A stretch of 64,000 nt of DNA from contig NZ_RQHK01000002.1 in the NCBI RefSeq assembly GCF_004770475.1, positions 1,156,001 through 1,220,000 on the forward strand, written 5' to 3'. The translations under genes and the position numbers were made by a program. The notes beneath the pieces are model-generated. The model did no database searches and was not told the DNA's origin. It saw only the letters and a program-made list of their open reading frames with translations. The stretch comes from Leptospira mtsangambouensis (GTDB lineage: Bacteria; Spirochaetota; Leptospiria; Leptospirales; Leptospiraceae). Below are positions 22,688 through 31,946 of this stretch, piece by piece (positions within the stretch are counted from its first letter, which is position 1; each line of letters begins with the position of its first letter).

Positions 22688-24463
22688 CTACCCAATGGAA
22701 TCAATGATCTTTCCAAACTTTGTATCTACCTGCTTAATCGTTTCGGGAAGAGGAAGAAGGACCTCTGGGATCCAAGGTTTCATCCTGCAGTCAAAAACAA
22801 TCGGAACTTGATATGCGATATGGTTCCCTTTGGTTTCTGTTCTGGCATATACATCCGATGCTGGTTCCATTCTAGTAAACATAGTCCAGATAAAATCAGA
22901 ATCTGTTTTTACCGCATCCAGAGAATCATCCACAAGAAAAACATAATGAAAACGACCAAGGTCTTCTTCGAGCAAACGATTTGCCAATTGGTCATTCGGA
23001 GTGAAAGCAGATCCTTCCACCACAAGAACTCCAGGTAAAAAAACTTTTGGTTTAGAGAAACGTTTGTCTTTTAGATTTCCTGTAAAATCCCTTGGTAGGT
23101 TTGGAAACTTTATCGGTGCGTTGGCATCTGTAATTCCCATCCATAAAAGTTTACTACCTTTGTTAACCGTACCACTTGTATAATCCAATGTATCTTGGCT
23201 AATATGGCTGAAGATAAAGAAGTCCGTTCTTGGATCACATCTTTCGGTAATGACTTTGAATGTTTCTGAAAAGTTTTTTAGGTTCACACGTTCATTTGTG
23301 ACAAGTAAACATTTTGTGAGTGAAAGTTGGCCTTCTCCTAAGATCCGAAGAGCTCCCATAAAAGCTTCGCGGAAATACCTTTCCTTTACAACGGCTGCCG
23401 CAAGGGAATGCACTCCCGATTCTTCATAAGCCCAGACCCCGAGTATTTGTGGCATCACCAGTGGGAACATGGGAGAAAGTAAATCCTGTAAAAACTCTGC
23501 GATGTAATGGTCTTCTTGGGGAGGCCTTCCCACAACCGTAGCCGCCCAGATGGCATCTTTTCTATGGAGAACGTGCGTTAGGTCCAAATAAGGATAATCA
23601 TGTAACAATGAATAGTATCCGTAATGATCACCGAAAGGGCCTTCTGGTTTTCTTGAGTAAGGAGGGATCGAACCAATCAAAGCAAAGTCAGCATCGGCAA
23701 CAATCGGATAAGGAGAAATAGTTTTGTCTTTTTTCATCCGGAGTTTTTCCCCCATCAGAAAGGATGCAAAAACAAGTTCCGGGATTTCTTCAGGAAGTGG
23801 CGCGACAGCTGCTATGGTCAAAGCCGGTGGCCCACCAATGTATACATGAGCAGGCAAGGACTCTCCTTTTTTTTCCGCTTCATAATAATGAAAGCCACCA
23901 CCCCTGTGGATTTGGATGTGCATCCCTACCGTTTTGTCGCCGAAAAGTTGCACCCGGTACATTCCTAAATTTCCATTCCCTGATTCAGGATGTTGGGTAT
24001 AAACCAATGGCAGAGTGACAAAGGCTCCTCCGTCTTTTGGCCAAGAAACCACTTGCGGTAACTCGTTTGTAGATAAAAAGCTACCAGAGAGAACTGGTGC
24101 CCTTCTCACCTGTTTTAAGCCTACTTGGAAAGGCAAAAGTCCAAGGGAACGTTCTTTCCAAAGTTTGGAAAACCTCGGGGGAAAAATCTCTTTTGCGAGT
24201 TTGGCAAGTCTTTGGATGGTGGCGACAGGTTTTGGCCCAAAGGCCAAATGAATTCGTTTTTCCGATCCATAGAGATTCGTGGCAACGGGAAACTTGGTCC
24301 CTTTGACATTGGTAAAAAGAAGGGCTGGGCCTTTTTTGGCCACAACTCGCCTCTGGATCTCTGCCAGTTCCAGATATGGATCCACGGGATCGGAAATCAC
24401 ATGGAGTTCTCCCTCCGTTTGCAAAAGTCGGACAAAATCATTGGTGGATCGTAGTGAAACCAT
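22688..24463 (-). CDS. UbiD-family decarboxylase
   Basis: 591 aa, full length for the prenylated-FMN-dependent UbiD family that decarboxylates aromatic or unsaturated acids in the cytosol. Conserved stretches are NLGMYRVQLFGDKTVGMHIQ, HIQIHRGGGFHYYEAEKKG and EGPFGDHYGYYS. In Leptospira such an enzyme could serve menaquinone synthesis, but substrate cannot be read from the sequence, and no ubiX-like flavin prenyltransferase gene is nearby. It is divergent from the phosphatase gene at 24517 with a 53-base shared upstream region. Confidence 0.85.
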   Translation of the reverse strand: MVSLRSTNDFVRLLQTEGELHVISDPVDPYLELAEIQRRVVAKKGPALLFTNVKGTKFPVATNLYGSEKRIHLAFGPKPVATIQRLAKLAKEIFPPRFSKLWKERSLGLLPFQVGLKQVRRAPVLSGSFLSTNELPQVVSWPKDGGAFVTLPLVYTQHPESGNGNLGMYRVQLFGDKTVGMHIQIHRGGGFHYYEAEKKGESLPAHVYIGGPPALTIAAVAPLPEEIPELVFASFLMGEKLRMKKDKTISPYPIVADADFALIGSIPPYSRKPEGPFGDHYGYYSLLHDYPYLDLTHVLHRKDAIWAATVVGRPPQEDHYIAEFLQDLLSPMFPLVMPQILGVWAYEESGVHSLAAAVVKERYFREAFMGALRILGEGQLSLTKCLLVTNERVNLKNFSETFKVITERCDPRTDFFIFSHISQDTLDYTSGTVNKGSKLLWMGITDANAPIKFPNLPRDFTGNLKDKRFSKPKVFLPGVLVVEGSAFTPNDQLANRLLEEDLGRFHYVFLVDDSLDAVKTDSDFIWTMFTRMEPASDVYARTETKGNHIAYQVPIVFDCRMKPWIPEVLLPLPETIKQVDTKFGKIIDSIG

Positions 24464-24516
24464 AAAAAGGAATGGACGGCTCCTTGTTTTCTTAAACTCT
24501 TAAGGGCATAAATTCT

Positions 24517-26058
24517 ATGTCCCAAGAACCAAATACCACACAACCAATCATTACCGATATCAAAAGAATTGCTGTCTGCGGAGGATCTTTAGGAAGAGAG
24601 AGACGGTCTTATGTGCGGGGACAGGTGGTGGATGTGGGGATTACCGATCTTATGAAGGCAGAAGGCCTTTGGGATTTGATGACGGGACTTTTCATTGGGG
24701 AAGAAACAAAAATCACACCATTCTTGGACTTTTCTTTGGCTCCTGTGAGAAAACCTGTTTTAAAATTAGAAATCTTTGATACCGGTGGAACTAAAATCTA
24801 CACTTCAGGGAAAATCAAAGCCGATGAGGATGGTTTTTTTTCCTGCGAAATCCGTGACAAACTTCCTGTCGGATTTCATGACTTCCAAGTGATACTCGAA
24901 GGATTGGATAGTTTTCGCCAATACTCCAAAGACTTAGCTCATCTAAATAACACAGAAGATTCTATCTTAGGAAAGACTACCCTTGTTGGAAAAGGAAAAC
25001 TCCGAATCCTTGCAGAAGACTACAAAGGAATGGTGGTGACTTCCGATATTGACCAGACTTATCTTGCCACAGACATCCATTCAGGAAAAGGTAAGTTTAC
25101 AGCAGTTTTTGAAACACCTAACCAGAAGCAGGCGCTACCTGGAATGCCGGAACTCTACAGAGAAATCCGCAGTTCTTTATCCAATGCTCCTTTGGCATTT
25201 ATTTCCGCAAGCCCTCATTTTTTTCGTAGGACTATGCTTGCAACCATCGCCAAAGATGGGATCCAAATCGAATCCTTACATTTAAAATATTTAGAAGGAA
25301 CCATCAAAGGTGTTTTTGATAAAGTACTCGGAACTATTTTTAATCCCATTGAATTTTTGCAAAATGGTTTTAAACCAGCATGGTCCAGGACAAAAAAATT
25401 CTTAGGTGCCTCTTACCAAAGTCTCTTTGACCAAATGTCTTATAAACTTTCCATCCTACTCTATGACAGAGTGTATCTTCCCACTGAGGCCAAAGAAATT
25501 CTTCTGGGTGACAACACAGAATCTGATTATATGATCTTTACTTTGTACCAAATCATCTGTATGGGGAAACTCTCAGGTGATGAACTAGAAGAGTATTTGT
25601 ACAAACTAAACTTTCTCGGTCGAGATGCCATCACAAGGGATTCTGCCAAAAAAATTAGACTCCTAGCCGAAGAAATCCAAAGAATCCACGGCACCATCAA
25701 TCCAGTGAAACTTAGCCTTATCAACAGAACAAGTCATGGCCCAAGTGAAGTGGAAATGCGAGAAAAGGTAAAGGAAGCATTGCCTGCGGGGATGTATGAC
25801 TCAGTTTTTTCCAAGGAACAAGCGTTCTATGGAACAGAAGGAGCAATGGGAATGGCTTTGATTCTAGAAAGTGAAGGATACTTAAATCTGGAACAGATTT
25901 TAGCAATTGTGGCGGGAATGATTGGAAAAGTATTGGAAGGAAAACTTGTGGATGAAGGTTTTTTATTAAAATTAATCGATGAACTAACTCTACCCAAGTC
26001 AGCCGAAGGGATTAAACAAAAAGTAAAGGAAGGCCTCATCGCAGCCTTCCAATCATAA
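24517..26058 (+). CDS. APP1-like (DUF2183) phosphatase
   Basis: 513 aa. The haloacid-dehalogenase-type catalytic motif DxDxT appears as D177-I-D179-Q-T181, and LAFISASPHFFRR follows about 55 residues later, as in the phosphatidate phosphatase APP1 catalytic domain. The roughly 170-residue N-terminal part looks like a beta-rich domain, and the C-terminus is helical. No signal peptide or membrane span is evident. A role in phospholipid turnover is inferred from the family only. AAGGG lies upstream of the ATG. Confidence 0.75.
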   Translation: MSQEPNTTQPIITDIKRIAVCGGSLGRERRSYVRGQVVDVGITDLMKAEGLWDLMTGLFIGEETKITPFLDFSLAPVRKPVLKLEIFDTGGTKIYTSGKIKADEDGFFSCEIRDKLPVGFHDFQVILEGLDSFRQYSKDLAHLNNTEDSILGKTTLVGKGKLRILAEDYKGMVVTSDIDQTYLATDIHSGKGKFTAVFETPNQKQALPGMPELYREIRSSLSNAPLAFISASPHFFRRTMLATIAKDGIQIESLHLKYLEGTIKGVFDKVLGTIFNPIEFLQNGFKPAWSRTKKFLGASYQSLFDQMSYKLSILLYDRVYLPTEAKEILLGDNTESDYMIFTLYQIICMGKLSGDELEEYLYKLNFLGRDAITRDSAKKIRLLAEEIQRIHGTINPVKLSLINRTSHGPSEVEMREKVKEALPAGMYDSVFSKEQAFYGTEGAMGMALILESEGYLNLEQILAIVAGMIGKVLEGKLVDEGFLLKLIDELTLPKSAEGIKQKVKEGLIAAFQS

Positions 26059-26096
26059 CACAAACATTAAACTTTTGTATCGTTAGAGTAAGCCGT

Positions 26097-27566
26097 TTAG
26101 TCCTGAAAGCGGCTTAAATAATAATGGAAAAATAACTTCTTTTTCGTAACCAAACTGACTGTGTTCATCACAATTGGAATGAGTAAACAAATCCAAAGTG
26201 CAAAAGTGGAAGCCTGCCCTGTCTGTATAAAGTCAACAGCAATCATTTGTTTTACAAAAAAGTATGGCAAAAAAGAAAGTAAGGTCAAAAGAAAAGAGAC
26301 TAAAATCCTTTCTTTTGTATTTCCTTTTACATAATAAAAACTATTTGTAGAAATATCAAACCGAGCCTGAGTCCATTCACGAATCTTTAAAAAGGGTTTT
26401 TCCACAATCAAATAACTAATTAATGCGATAATGGTTGAAATGAGTAAACTAATCAAAGAAGCCTTGAGCAGTCGACCAAGGTCATTATTGTTTACAATTT
26501 TATGATCTAACACAGACAACATAACAGTTGTATTCACCAACATATGAACTAAATATATTCCATAACTCAATTTACCAATAAAGACCAACAAAGGATTTGA
26601 CAAAAACCAAGATACTTTGGAAAAAAAACCACCAACAGCACCATAAACAATGACAAAGGCAAAAAAGGAGTAAAAACTAATTCGGTAGATAATAAAATAT
26701 TCTTTTGCTTCTGAGAACTCTAATGTGCAAACATAACAAAAAATGAATACCAAAACGATAAACATAAGATAAAAACTTAGTTTAGCACCTGGAAGTTTGG
26801 TGGATACTTTCTCTGCCCTCCAAAGTTCCATGAGTAAAATTCCATACACAAATGGTTCAAAATGTGTATGAATTGGATGGAACAACGTCTGCACATAAAC
26901 CTCAAATGAATCCATGGGGACTGTTAAAAAATAATAGTACCGAATCAAATTAGGGAGTAACAATAATACGATTAAAAATACAATTTTTTGGATTCGATTT
27001 TGCAAAATCTTTGCGTAAAACAAAAAAGCAAAAGGCATGGCCAAATAAAATTGTTCTTCCATTGAAAGTGACCAGCCATGTACCAAAATCCGATTTGGGA
27101 AATAATTAGAAATATAAGTAAGGTCAGTCCACCAGTAGGATAGTTTTAATTTTAAACCGACAAGTCCTTCGGCAAAAGAACTGGCTCCTTCCATTCCTTG
27201 GCTTTTCTTCAAAATCCCTGCCATAATGAGGATCGTTACAAAAAGGATCAAATAAAAGGCAGGAAAAATCCTTAACGAGCGTTTGATTACAAAATTTTTC
27301 CAACTTTCTAAAAAACTAGCACGTTCCAATTCTCTTGAAAAAGAAGTAGATACTAAAAAGGAACTGATAACAAAAAATAAACTCATCAAAAATTCAACGT
27401 TTTGTGCAATCGATAAATAAGGCGCATAATGATTTGGGAAAGACTCCAAAGAAAACGCAAAACAATGAAATAAGATGACGAAATAACAACTAAGAGCACG
27501 AATCCCATACAACTCGTTGATTTCCTTTTTGTTTTTCTTAAAGATTTCTATAAAATATTCTTTCAT
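26097..27566 (-). CDS. Acyltransferase-3 (OafA/YrhL-like) membrane protein
   Basis: 489 aa with about ten hydrophobic spans. The family signature is the N-terminal YGIRALSCYFVILFHC, with the catalytic-type His in the first span, plus HGWSLSMEEQFYLAMPFAF. These proteins move acetyl or other acyl groups from the cytoplasm onto sugars of O-antigen or lipids at the inner membrane. It lies at the edge of the polysaccharide region and is divergent from the GT-C-like gene at 27671. Confidence 0.88.
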   Translation of the reverse strand: MKEYFIEIFKKNKKEINELYGIRALSCYFVILFHCFAFSLESFPNHYAPYLSIAQNVEFLMSLFFVISSFLVSTSFSRELERASFLESWKNFVIKRSLRIFPAFYLILFVTILIMAGILKKSQGMEGASSFAEGLVGLKLKLSYWWTDLTYISNYFPNRILVHGWSLSMEEQFYLAMPFAFLFYAKILQNRIQKIVFLIVLLLLPNLIRYYYFLTVPMDSFEVYVQTLFHPIHTHFEPFVYGILLMELWRAEKVSTKLPGAKLSFYLMFIVLVFIFCYVCTLEFSEAKEYFIIYRISFYSFFAFVIVYGAVGGFFSKVSWFLSNPLLVFIGKLSYGIYLVHMLVNTTVMLSVLDHKIVNNNDLGRLLKASLISLLISTIIALISYLIVEKPFLKIREWTQARFDISTNSFYYVKGNTKERILVSFLLTLLSFLPYFFVKQMIAVDFIQTGQASTFALWICLLIPIVMNTVSLVTKKKLFFHYYLSRFQD

Positions 27567-27670
27567 ATTGGTACGATATTGGCACTATGTCTTGGTAAAT
27601 CCTATGAATGCAATCGATAATTCATTAGGAACGAGTTGAATTAAAAATGCTAAAAAAGGAACTTCACTAA

Positions 27671-29236
27671 ATGAAAAAAGGCAAAATTAAGAACTGGATC
27701 CTCGGGACTTTGTTTGTTTTGGCTGTTTTTTATTCGATTGAATACACCCAACCACGGTATTCCCTTTTTCAAGACAGTCATGACAAAGCTGTTCAAACAT
27801 TTTCCATTTGGAAAAATCATTTTTTATCGGACAATTTGTATTATCCAGCGAAGGTAATTGACCCAGATTTAGAATTCTTTCACCTTCAAAAAAATCTATA
27901 CCTTCAATATAATGATAAATTAGTAAGTGCCTTCCCTTTGCAGTTTGCCTTTATCATGGCACCCTTCCTCTCTTTTTTGCCCATTAATTTTCTGCCGTAC
28001 ACTTCGTTCGTATTTTTATCACTTGGATTTGTCATCCTAATCAGAAAATATAACTTTTCCTTATTTTTACTTACCTTAACCTATTTTACAACTTTTCTTT
28101 GGCCATTAAGTTGGGAATATTCCGAACTGCCCGCCATCTTTGTTTTCTCAGTTTTTGGACTCAGCCCTTTTTTGCGTAAAAAACATTCCTATCTCCAACA
28201 TGGTTTGGCTGGACTAGCCACTGCATGGGTGGTCATCGTTCGTTTGGACACAGTTCCATTTTTGGGATTATTTTTTGTTACCTATAGTTTTTTGCATTTG
28301 AAAACAAATGGATTCAAAGGAATTAGAACCTACTTTCAAATCTATTTTGTATTTTTTATTACACTGATTCTTTCACTTTTGATCCAAACGGGACTCAACC
28401 AATGGCTTTATGGACATATTCTAGGAACTCGTTTCCTCGCCAATAGCAATGGGTTTTCCGTTGGCTTCACAGAAAGAATCCAATGGTTCCAAAGTTTGTT
28501 ATTCTATTCCAATTTGAAAATTGGCTTTTTTGGATACCTACCCTTTGCAATCATCCTTTTTATTTTTTATGGATACAAATGGAATCAGATCTCTGATTCA
28601 AAAAAATCTCTATTGATTGCAATGGTTGGAACCCTACTCATTATTCCTTGGATTGCTCCAAATGACGGGTTTAATAATTGGGGACCCAGATTTTATACAA
28701 TATTAATTTTTCCTTATCTATTTTTGTTAAAACCACTTGTAAAATTTTATTATCATAAAAGGAAAAAACTATTTTTTTTATTATTTCTCTGTTTCGGCCT
28801 TTTTTCTTTTTCAATGGGCATTGTTGGAGCTAAAATTCAAAAAACGAAGACAAACTTAGTCAAAAATTTTTCACCAATTCTTACGGAAACAAAACCTGAC
28901 ATACTTGTCTTCCAAGATTACCTAAATTTTTATACTGGTGGAAATTATTATTTCAACCACACTGTCGTTGTATCCTATTCGAGTAGTTCCAATAGAAATT
29001 TACTACAGAATGCAGCGGAAAAATTTCCAAATCAAAAGATTGCATTTGTTACATGGAACCCAGAGCTTTTTTCAAAGGAGATTCAAGATGCTGTTAATGA
29101 AAACAAAAGAAAGTCAGGTTATCCGATTTCTGAATGGGACACAAACCAATTAGAGAATCAAATGCGTTTGAAAACCAGTCATTTTGAAATTCTTAACCGG
29201 CAAAATTATCGCATTTGGATTGGTACACTTCGCTGA
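27671..29236 (+). CDS. Polytopic membrane protein, putative GT-C-type glycosyltransferase (paralogue 1)
   Basis: 521 aa. After one N-terminal span comes a loop with D35-x3-K39-x2-Q42 and YYPAKVIDPD, then about ten more spans. Two further motifs, YGHILGTRF and PNDGFNNWGPRFY, recur in variant form in the genes at 29317, 33350 and 34957. The topology, with a conserved Asp in the first extracytoplasmic loop, resembles GT-C enzymes, but I do not recognise a named family. AAAGGAA precedes the ATG. It forms a tandem plus-strand pair with the next gene. Confidence 0.65.
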   Translation: MKKGKIKNWILGTLFVLAVFYSIEYTQPRYSLFQDSHDKAVQTFSIWKNHFLSDNLYYPAKVIDPDLEFFHLQKNLYLQYNDKLVSAFPLQFAFIMAPFLSFLPINFLPYTSFVFLSLGFVILIRKYNFSLFLLTLTYFTTFLWPLSWEYSELPAIFVFSVFGLSPFLRKKHSYLQHGLAGLATAWVVIVRLDTVPFLGLFFVTYSFLHLKTNGFKGIRTYFQIYFVFFITLILSLLIQTGLNQWLYGHILGTRFLANSNGFSVGFTERIQWFQSLLFYSNLKIGFFGYLPFAIILFIFYGYKWNQISDSKKSLLIAMVGTLLIIPWIAPNDGFNNWGPRFYTILIFPYLFLLKPLVKFYYHKRKKLFFLLFLCFGLFSFSMGIVGAKIQKTKTNLVKNFSPILTETKPDILVFQDYLNFYTGGNYYFNHTVVVSYSSSSNRNLLQNAAEKFPNQKIAFVTWNPELFSKEIQDAVNENKRKSGYPISEWDTNQLENQMRLKTSHFEILNRQNYRIWIGTLR

Positions 29237-29300
29237 AAACTTAAACAAAAATCTCTCGTTCCTATTGATTGTTAGCTTCTAAATCATCCACCAAAACCAA

Positions 29301-29307
29301 AGAAGGA
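29301..29307 (+). promoter_or_regulatory. Ribosome-binding site supporting a TTG start
   Basis: AGAAGGA lies 9 bases before the TTG at 29317. An ATG at 29307 in another frame stops after seven codons. The spacing favours the TTG, but the direct repeat CATTGTCTGAC (29321-29331 and 29348-29358) makes the true N-terminus uncertain. An in-frame ATG follows at codon 17. Confidence 0.5.
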
Positions 29308-29316
29308 TGAAAAAAC

Positions 29317-30903
29317 TTGACATTGTCTGACTTCCATTTTTTGCTTTCATTGTCTGACAAACAAATGCAAAAAGGAAGAAAAGTAGTGATTAGCGAAAAA
29401 ACCAATCAACAGACATTAGTTTATCTTTTTCTTTTTGGATTTCTCTTTTTAGGACTTCAATTTCTTTTATCAGTAAAAACAAGTTTCATCTCCGATTCCC
29501 TAACAAAAGCGGCACAAATTGAATCTGCAAAAGAATGGAATGATTCCATTCTTTATCCGGCAGAAAATTTGGATCCAGACAAAAAAATGCACCCGATACT
29601 TTTTGTAATCGCAAACCAAGGAAAACTGAAATCGGTTTTTTCTGAAGTATTTGCCAGGATCTACTCTGTTCTTTTTTATTTTATCCCTATACAATGGATC
29701 ATGTTTACCAATGGGATTTTTTTGGTTCTTGCTTCTTATTTACTTTATCGAATTGGAAAAATCCCCGTTCCTGTTTCCTTACTGATTTTTATAGCCTCTG
29801 TTGTATTTTCTCAAGTCCTTGATATTTCAGAAGTTCCTTTTTCCATTTTCTGGATTTCTCTTTCTTATTCTTTATGGTCCCGTGGACTCGAACAAAAAAG
29901 CCCAGTCCTAATCTCTATTGCCATTTTTCTAATGGTTTTAGGAAGTTTCTTAAGGTTAGAAATTCTCATTCTTTCCTGCTTAATTTATGGATTGTCTTTT
30001 TTATTTTTATACTTCCAAAAAAGATTTTTTGAAATCCTCTTCATCACAATTGCTTTTATCATTCCCGTTCTTCTGTTCTTTCTCTGGAATCAATACGAAT
30101 ATGGACATTTTTTAGGGATCAGATACCATTTTAATTATTCAATCACAGAAAGCCAATCCATTGGTTCTCGCCTTTACCAATTGCAAAAAATTCTTTTTAC
30201 CTCTTTCACGGAACCAGGGTTAAAGATAGGTTTTTTCCTTTATTCTCCTTATTTCCTATACGTTCTATATATATTTCGAAAGCAGTTTAAAACGAAAAAC
30301 TTCCAAGAACCTAATCTCTTTCATCTTATGATTCTCATCATATATCCTATCTTAGTTGGACTCAGCGCACCCAATGATGGTATTACCATCACAAGCAGAT
30401 ACACTTTGTTCGCAATCTTTCCCGGGATCTTTTTGATTGCCAATCAATGGCAAAATGTAAAAACAAATAAACTCTTTCTTTTTTTAGTTATTTGTTCCAT
30501 TCTAATCAATGTTTTACTATTAAAAGTATCCAAAGAAAGCTTCAAAATGATTCGCAAAACGAATTCTATTTATTCATCTCTAAAGTCTGATTTATGGATT
30601 TTTTATGATCGAAACATAAGCGGAACGGCAGGATTGTCATTATTATCACAGCCAAGTATTTCGTTTCAAGATTTCGAAAACAAAGAACTTCGTACTTCAC
30701 TTTTTTCTAGAATCCGAAATGAAAAAATAAACCAAATCTACATATTCGATTTCTCAAAAACAACTCCCAATGCTTTTATGCATTTAAAACGAGGAGTAGA
30801 GTTAAATTCTGATGAGTTTGTAAAGGTCTTACATGAGGAAGGATTTCAATGCAAAACCTATGAAGAAAAAAGTTGGATTGGATACCGTCTTTGTCTAAAT
30901 TGA
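29317..30903 (+). CDS. Polytopic membrane protein, putative GT-C-type glycosyltransferase (paralogue 2)
   Basis: 528 aa from a TTG start. It shares the architecture of the preceding gene: one span, then D60-x3-K64-x2-Q67 with LYPAENLDPD, later YGHFLGIRY and APNDGITITSRY, and about ten spans in total. It probably arose by tandem duplication, but the pair is well diverged. It converges with the GtrB-like gene (17 bases between ends). The substrate is unknown. A role in adding sugars from polyprenyl-phosphate donors is inferred from context. Confidence 0.62.
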   Translation: MTLSDFHFLLSLSDKQMQKGRKVVISEKTNQQTLVYLFLFGFLFLGLQFLLSVKTSFISDSLTKAAQIESAKEWNDSILYPAENLDPDKKMHPILFVIANQGKLKSVFSEVFARIYSVLFYFIPIQWIMFTNGIFLVLASYLLYRIGKIPVPVSLLIFIASVVFSQVLDISEVPFSIFWISLSYSLWSRGLEQKSPVLISIAIFLMVLGSFLRLEILILSCLIYGLSFLFLYFQKRFFEILFITIAFIIPVLLFFLWNQYEYGHFLGIRYHFNYSITESQSIGSRLYQLQKILFTSFTEPGLKIGFFLYSPYFLYVLYIFRKQFKTKNFQEPNLFHLMILIIYPILVGLSAPNDGITITSRYTLFAIFPGIFLIANQWQNVKTNKLFLFLVICSILINVLLLKVSKESFKMIRKTNSIYSSLKSDLWIFYDRNISGTAGLSLLSQPSISFQDFENKELRTSLFSRIRNEKINQIYIFDFSKTTPNAFMHLKRGVELNSDEFVKVLHEEGFQCKTYEEKSWIGYRLCLN

Positions 30904-30920
30904 GAATACTTTATTAAAAA

Positions 30921-31913
30921 TTATTTATTCTTTTTTAAACTACCATTCTTCACAAATTCTACCACATACAATGGCCTTCCCTTTGATTCTTCAAATATAC
31001 GCGCAATGTACTCACCTAAAATCCCTATGGAGATAAGAATTGAGCCCCCGATCAAACAGATAAGTGTTACAATTGTTGCCCAACCAGGATTGTAAACAAT
31101 TGGCATTTGCAAAATAAAATGTTGGAAAGCACGGTACAAAGCATAAATCCCTACTGCAAAACCGATCATCGCAACAATGATCCCAAGACCTAAACTAAAA
31201 CGTAAGGGTAATGGAGAAAAGGACACGGCTGCATTCATTGCTAGTTTTAACATCTTTCGCAACGGATATTTTGTTTCTCCCGCTACACGTGGATCACGAT
31301 TATAATACACTGGAGCTTGGGGAAAACCGATCCAAGCGTTCATCCCTCTTAGGAAACGATGGTTTTCACGTAATCCATTCAAAGCATCCAAACATCTGCG
31401 AGAAATTAACCTAAAATCTCCTGAATCCAAAGGAAGATCCTTATGTACTAAAATCTTCATGATGCGATAAAATGCCCATGCTGTTGTCTTCTTAAAAAAG
31501 GATTCACCAGAACGAGCTAATCTTTGTCCATAAACCACATCGTAACCTTCGCGATACTTGGAAAGCATCTCCAAAATTACCTCAGGCGGATCTTGTAAGT
31601 CCGCATCCATAATAACAACAGCATCACCTTTAGCATAATCCATTCCCGCAGTCACGGCAATTTGATGTCCAAAATTACGAGAAAGACTAATCACCTGGAT
31701 CCGAGAATCTACTTCAGACCAAGACACTAATTGGAATATAGAATCATCCGTACTACCATCATTGACAAAAATAATTTCCGTTTTTACAGGAAGTAGTTTC
31801 AGAAGCTGATTTAATCTTTCTTTTAGAAATGGGAGAGCAGATTCTTCGTTATAACAAGGAATTACAATCGATAACAAATTTGGATTTTTTCTTTTTTCTA
31901 AATAATATTTCAT
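30921..31913 (-). CDS. GtrB/DPM1-like polyprenyl-phosphate glycosyltransferase
   Basis: 330-aa GT2 enzyme. The N-terminal catalytic domain has IVIPCYNEESALPFL, VNDGSTDDS and DADLQDPPEV (Asp metal site). The C-terminus has two hydrophobic spans (about 231-253 and 267-295), as in bactoprenol-glucosyltransferase GtrB and ArnC. It would transfer a sugar from a nucleotide donor to undecaprenyl phosphate on the cytoplasmic face. It is the last gene of a minus-strand run whose upstream members are GT-C-type proteins, its likely users. Confidence 0.88.
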   Translation of the reverse strand: MKYYLEKRKNPNLLSIVIPCYNEESALPFLKERLNQLLKLLPVKTEIIFVNDGSTDDSIFQLVSWSEVDSRIQVISLSRNFGHQIAVTAGMDYAKGDAVVIMDADLQDPPEVILEMLSKYREGYDVVYGQRLARSGESFFKKTTAWAFYRIMKILVHKDLPLDSGDFRLISRRCLDALNGLRENHRFLRGMNAWIGFPQAPVYYNRDPRVAGETKYPLRKMLKLAMNAAVSFSPLPLRFSLGLGIIVAMIGFAVGIYALYRAFQHFILQMPIVYNPGWATIVTLICLIGGSILISIGILGEYIARIFEESKGRPLYVVEFVKNGSLKKNK

Positions 31914-31946
31914 AAAACTTTAATTTGGTGACCAGCGAAATAATAA

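Noticed and set aside
26089..26116. Inverted repeat TAAGCCG/CGGCTTA as a terminator between convergent genes
   Set aside because: The 14-base loop is long, one arm is inside the acyltransferase coding end, and neither strand has a T tract after it.
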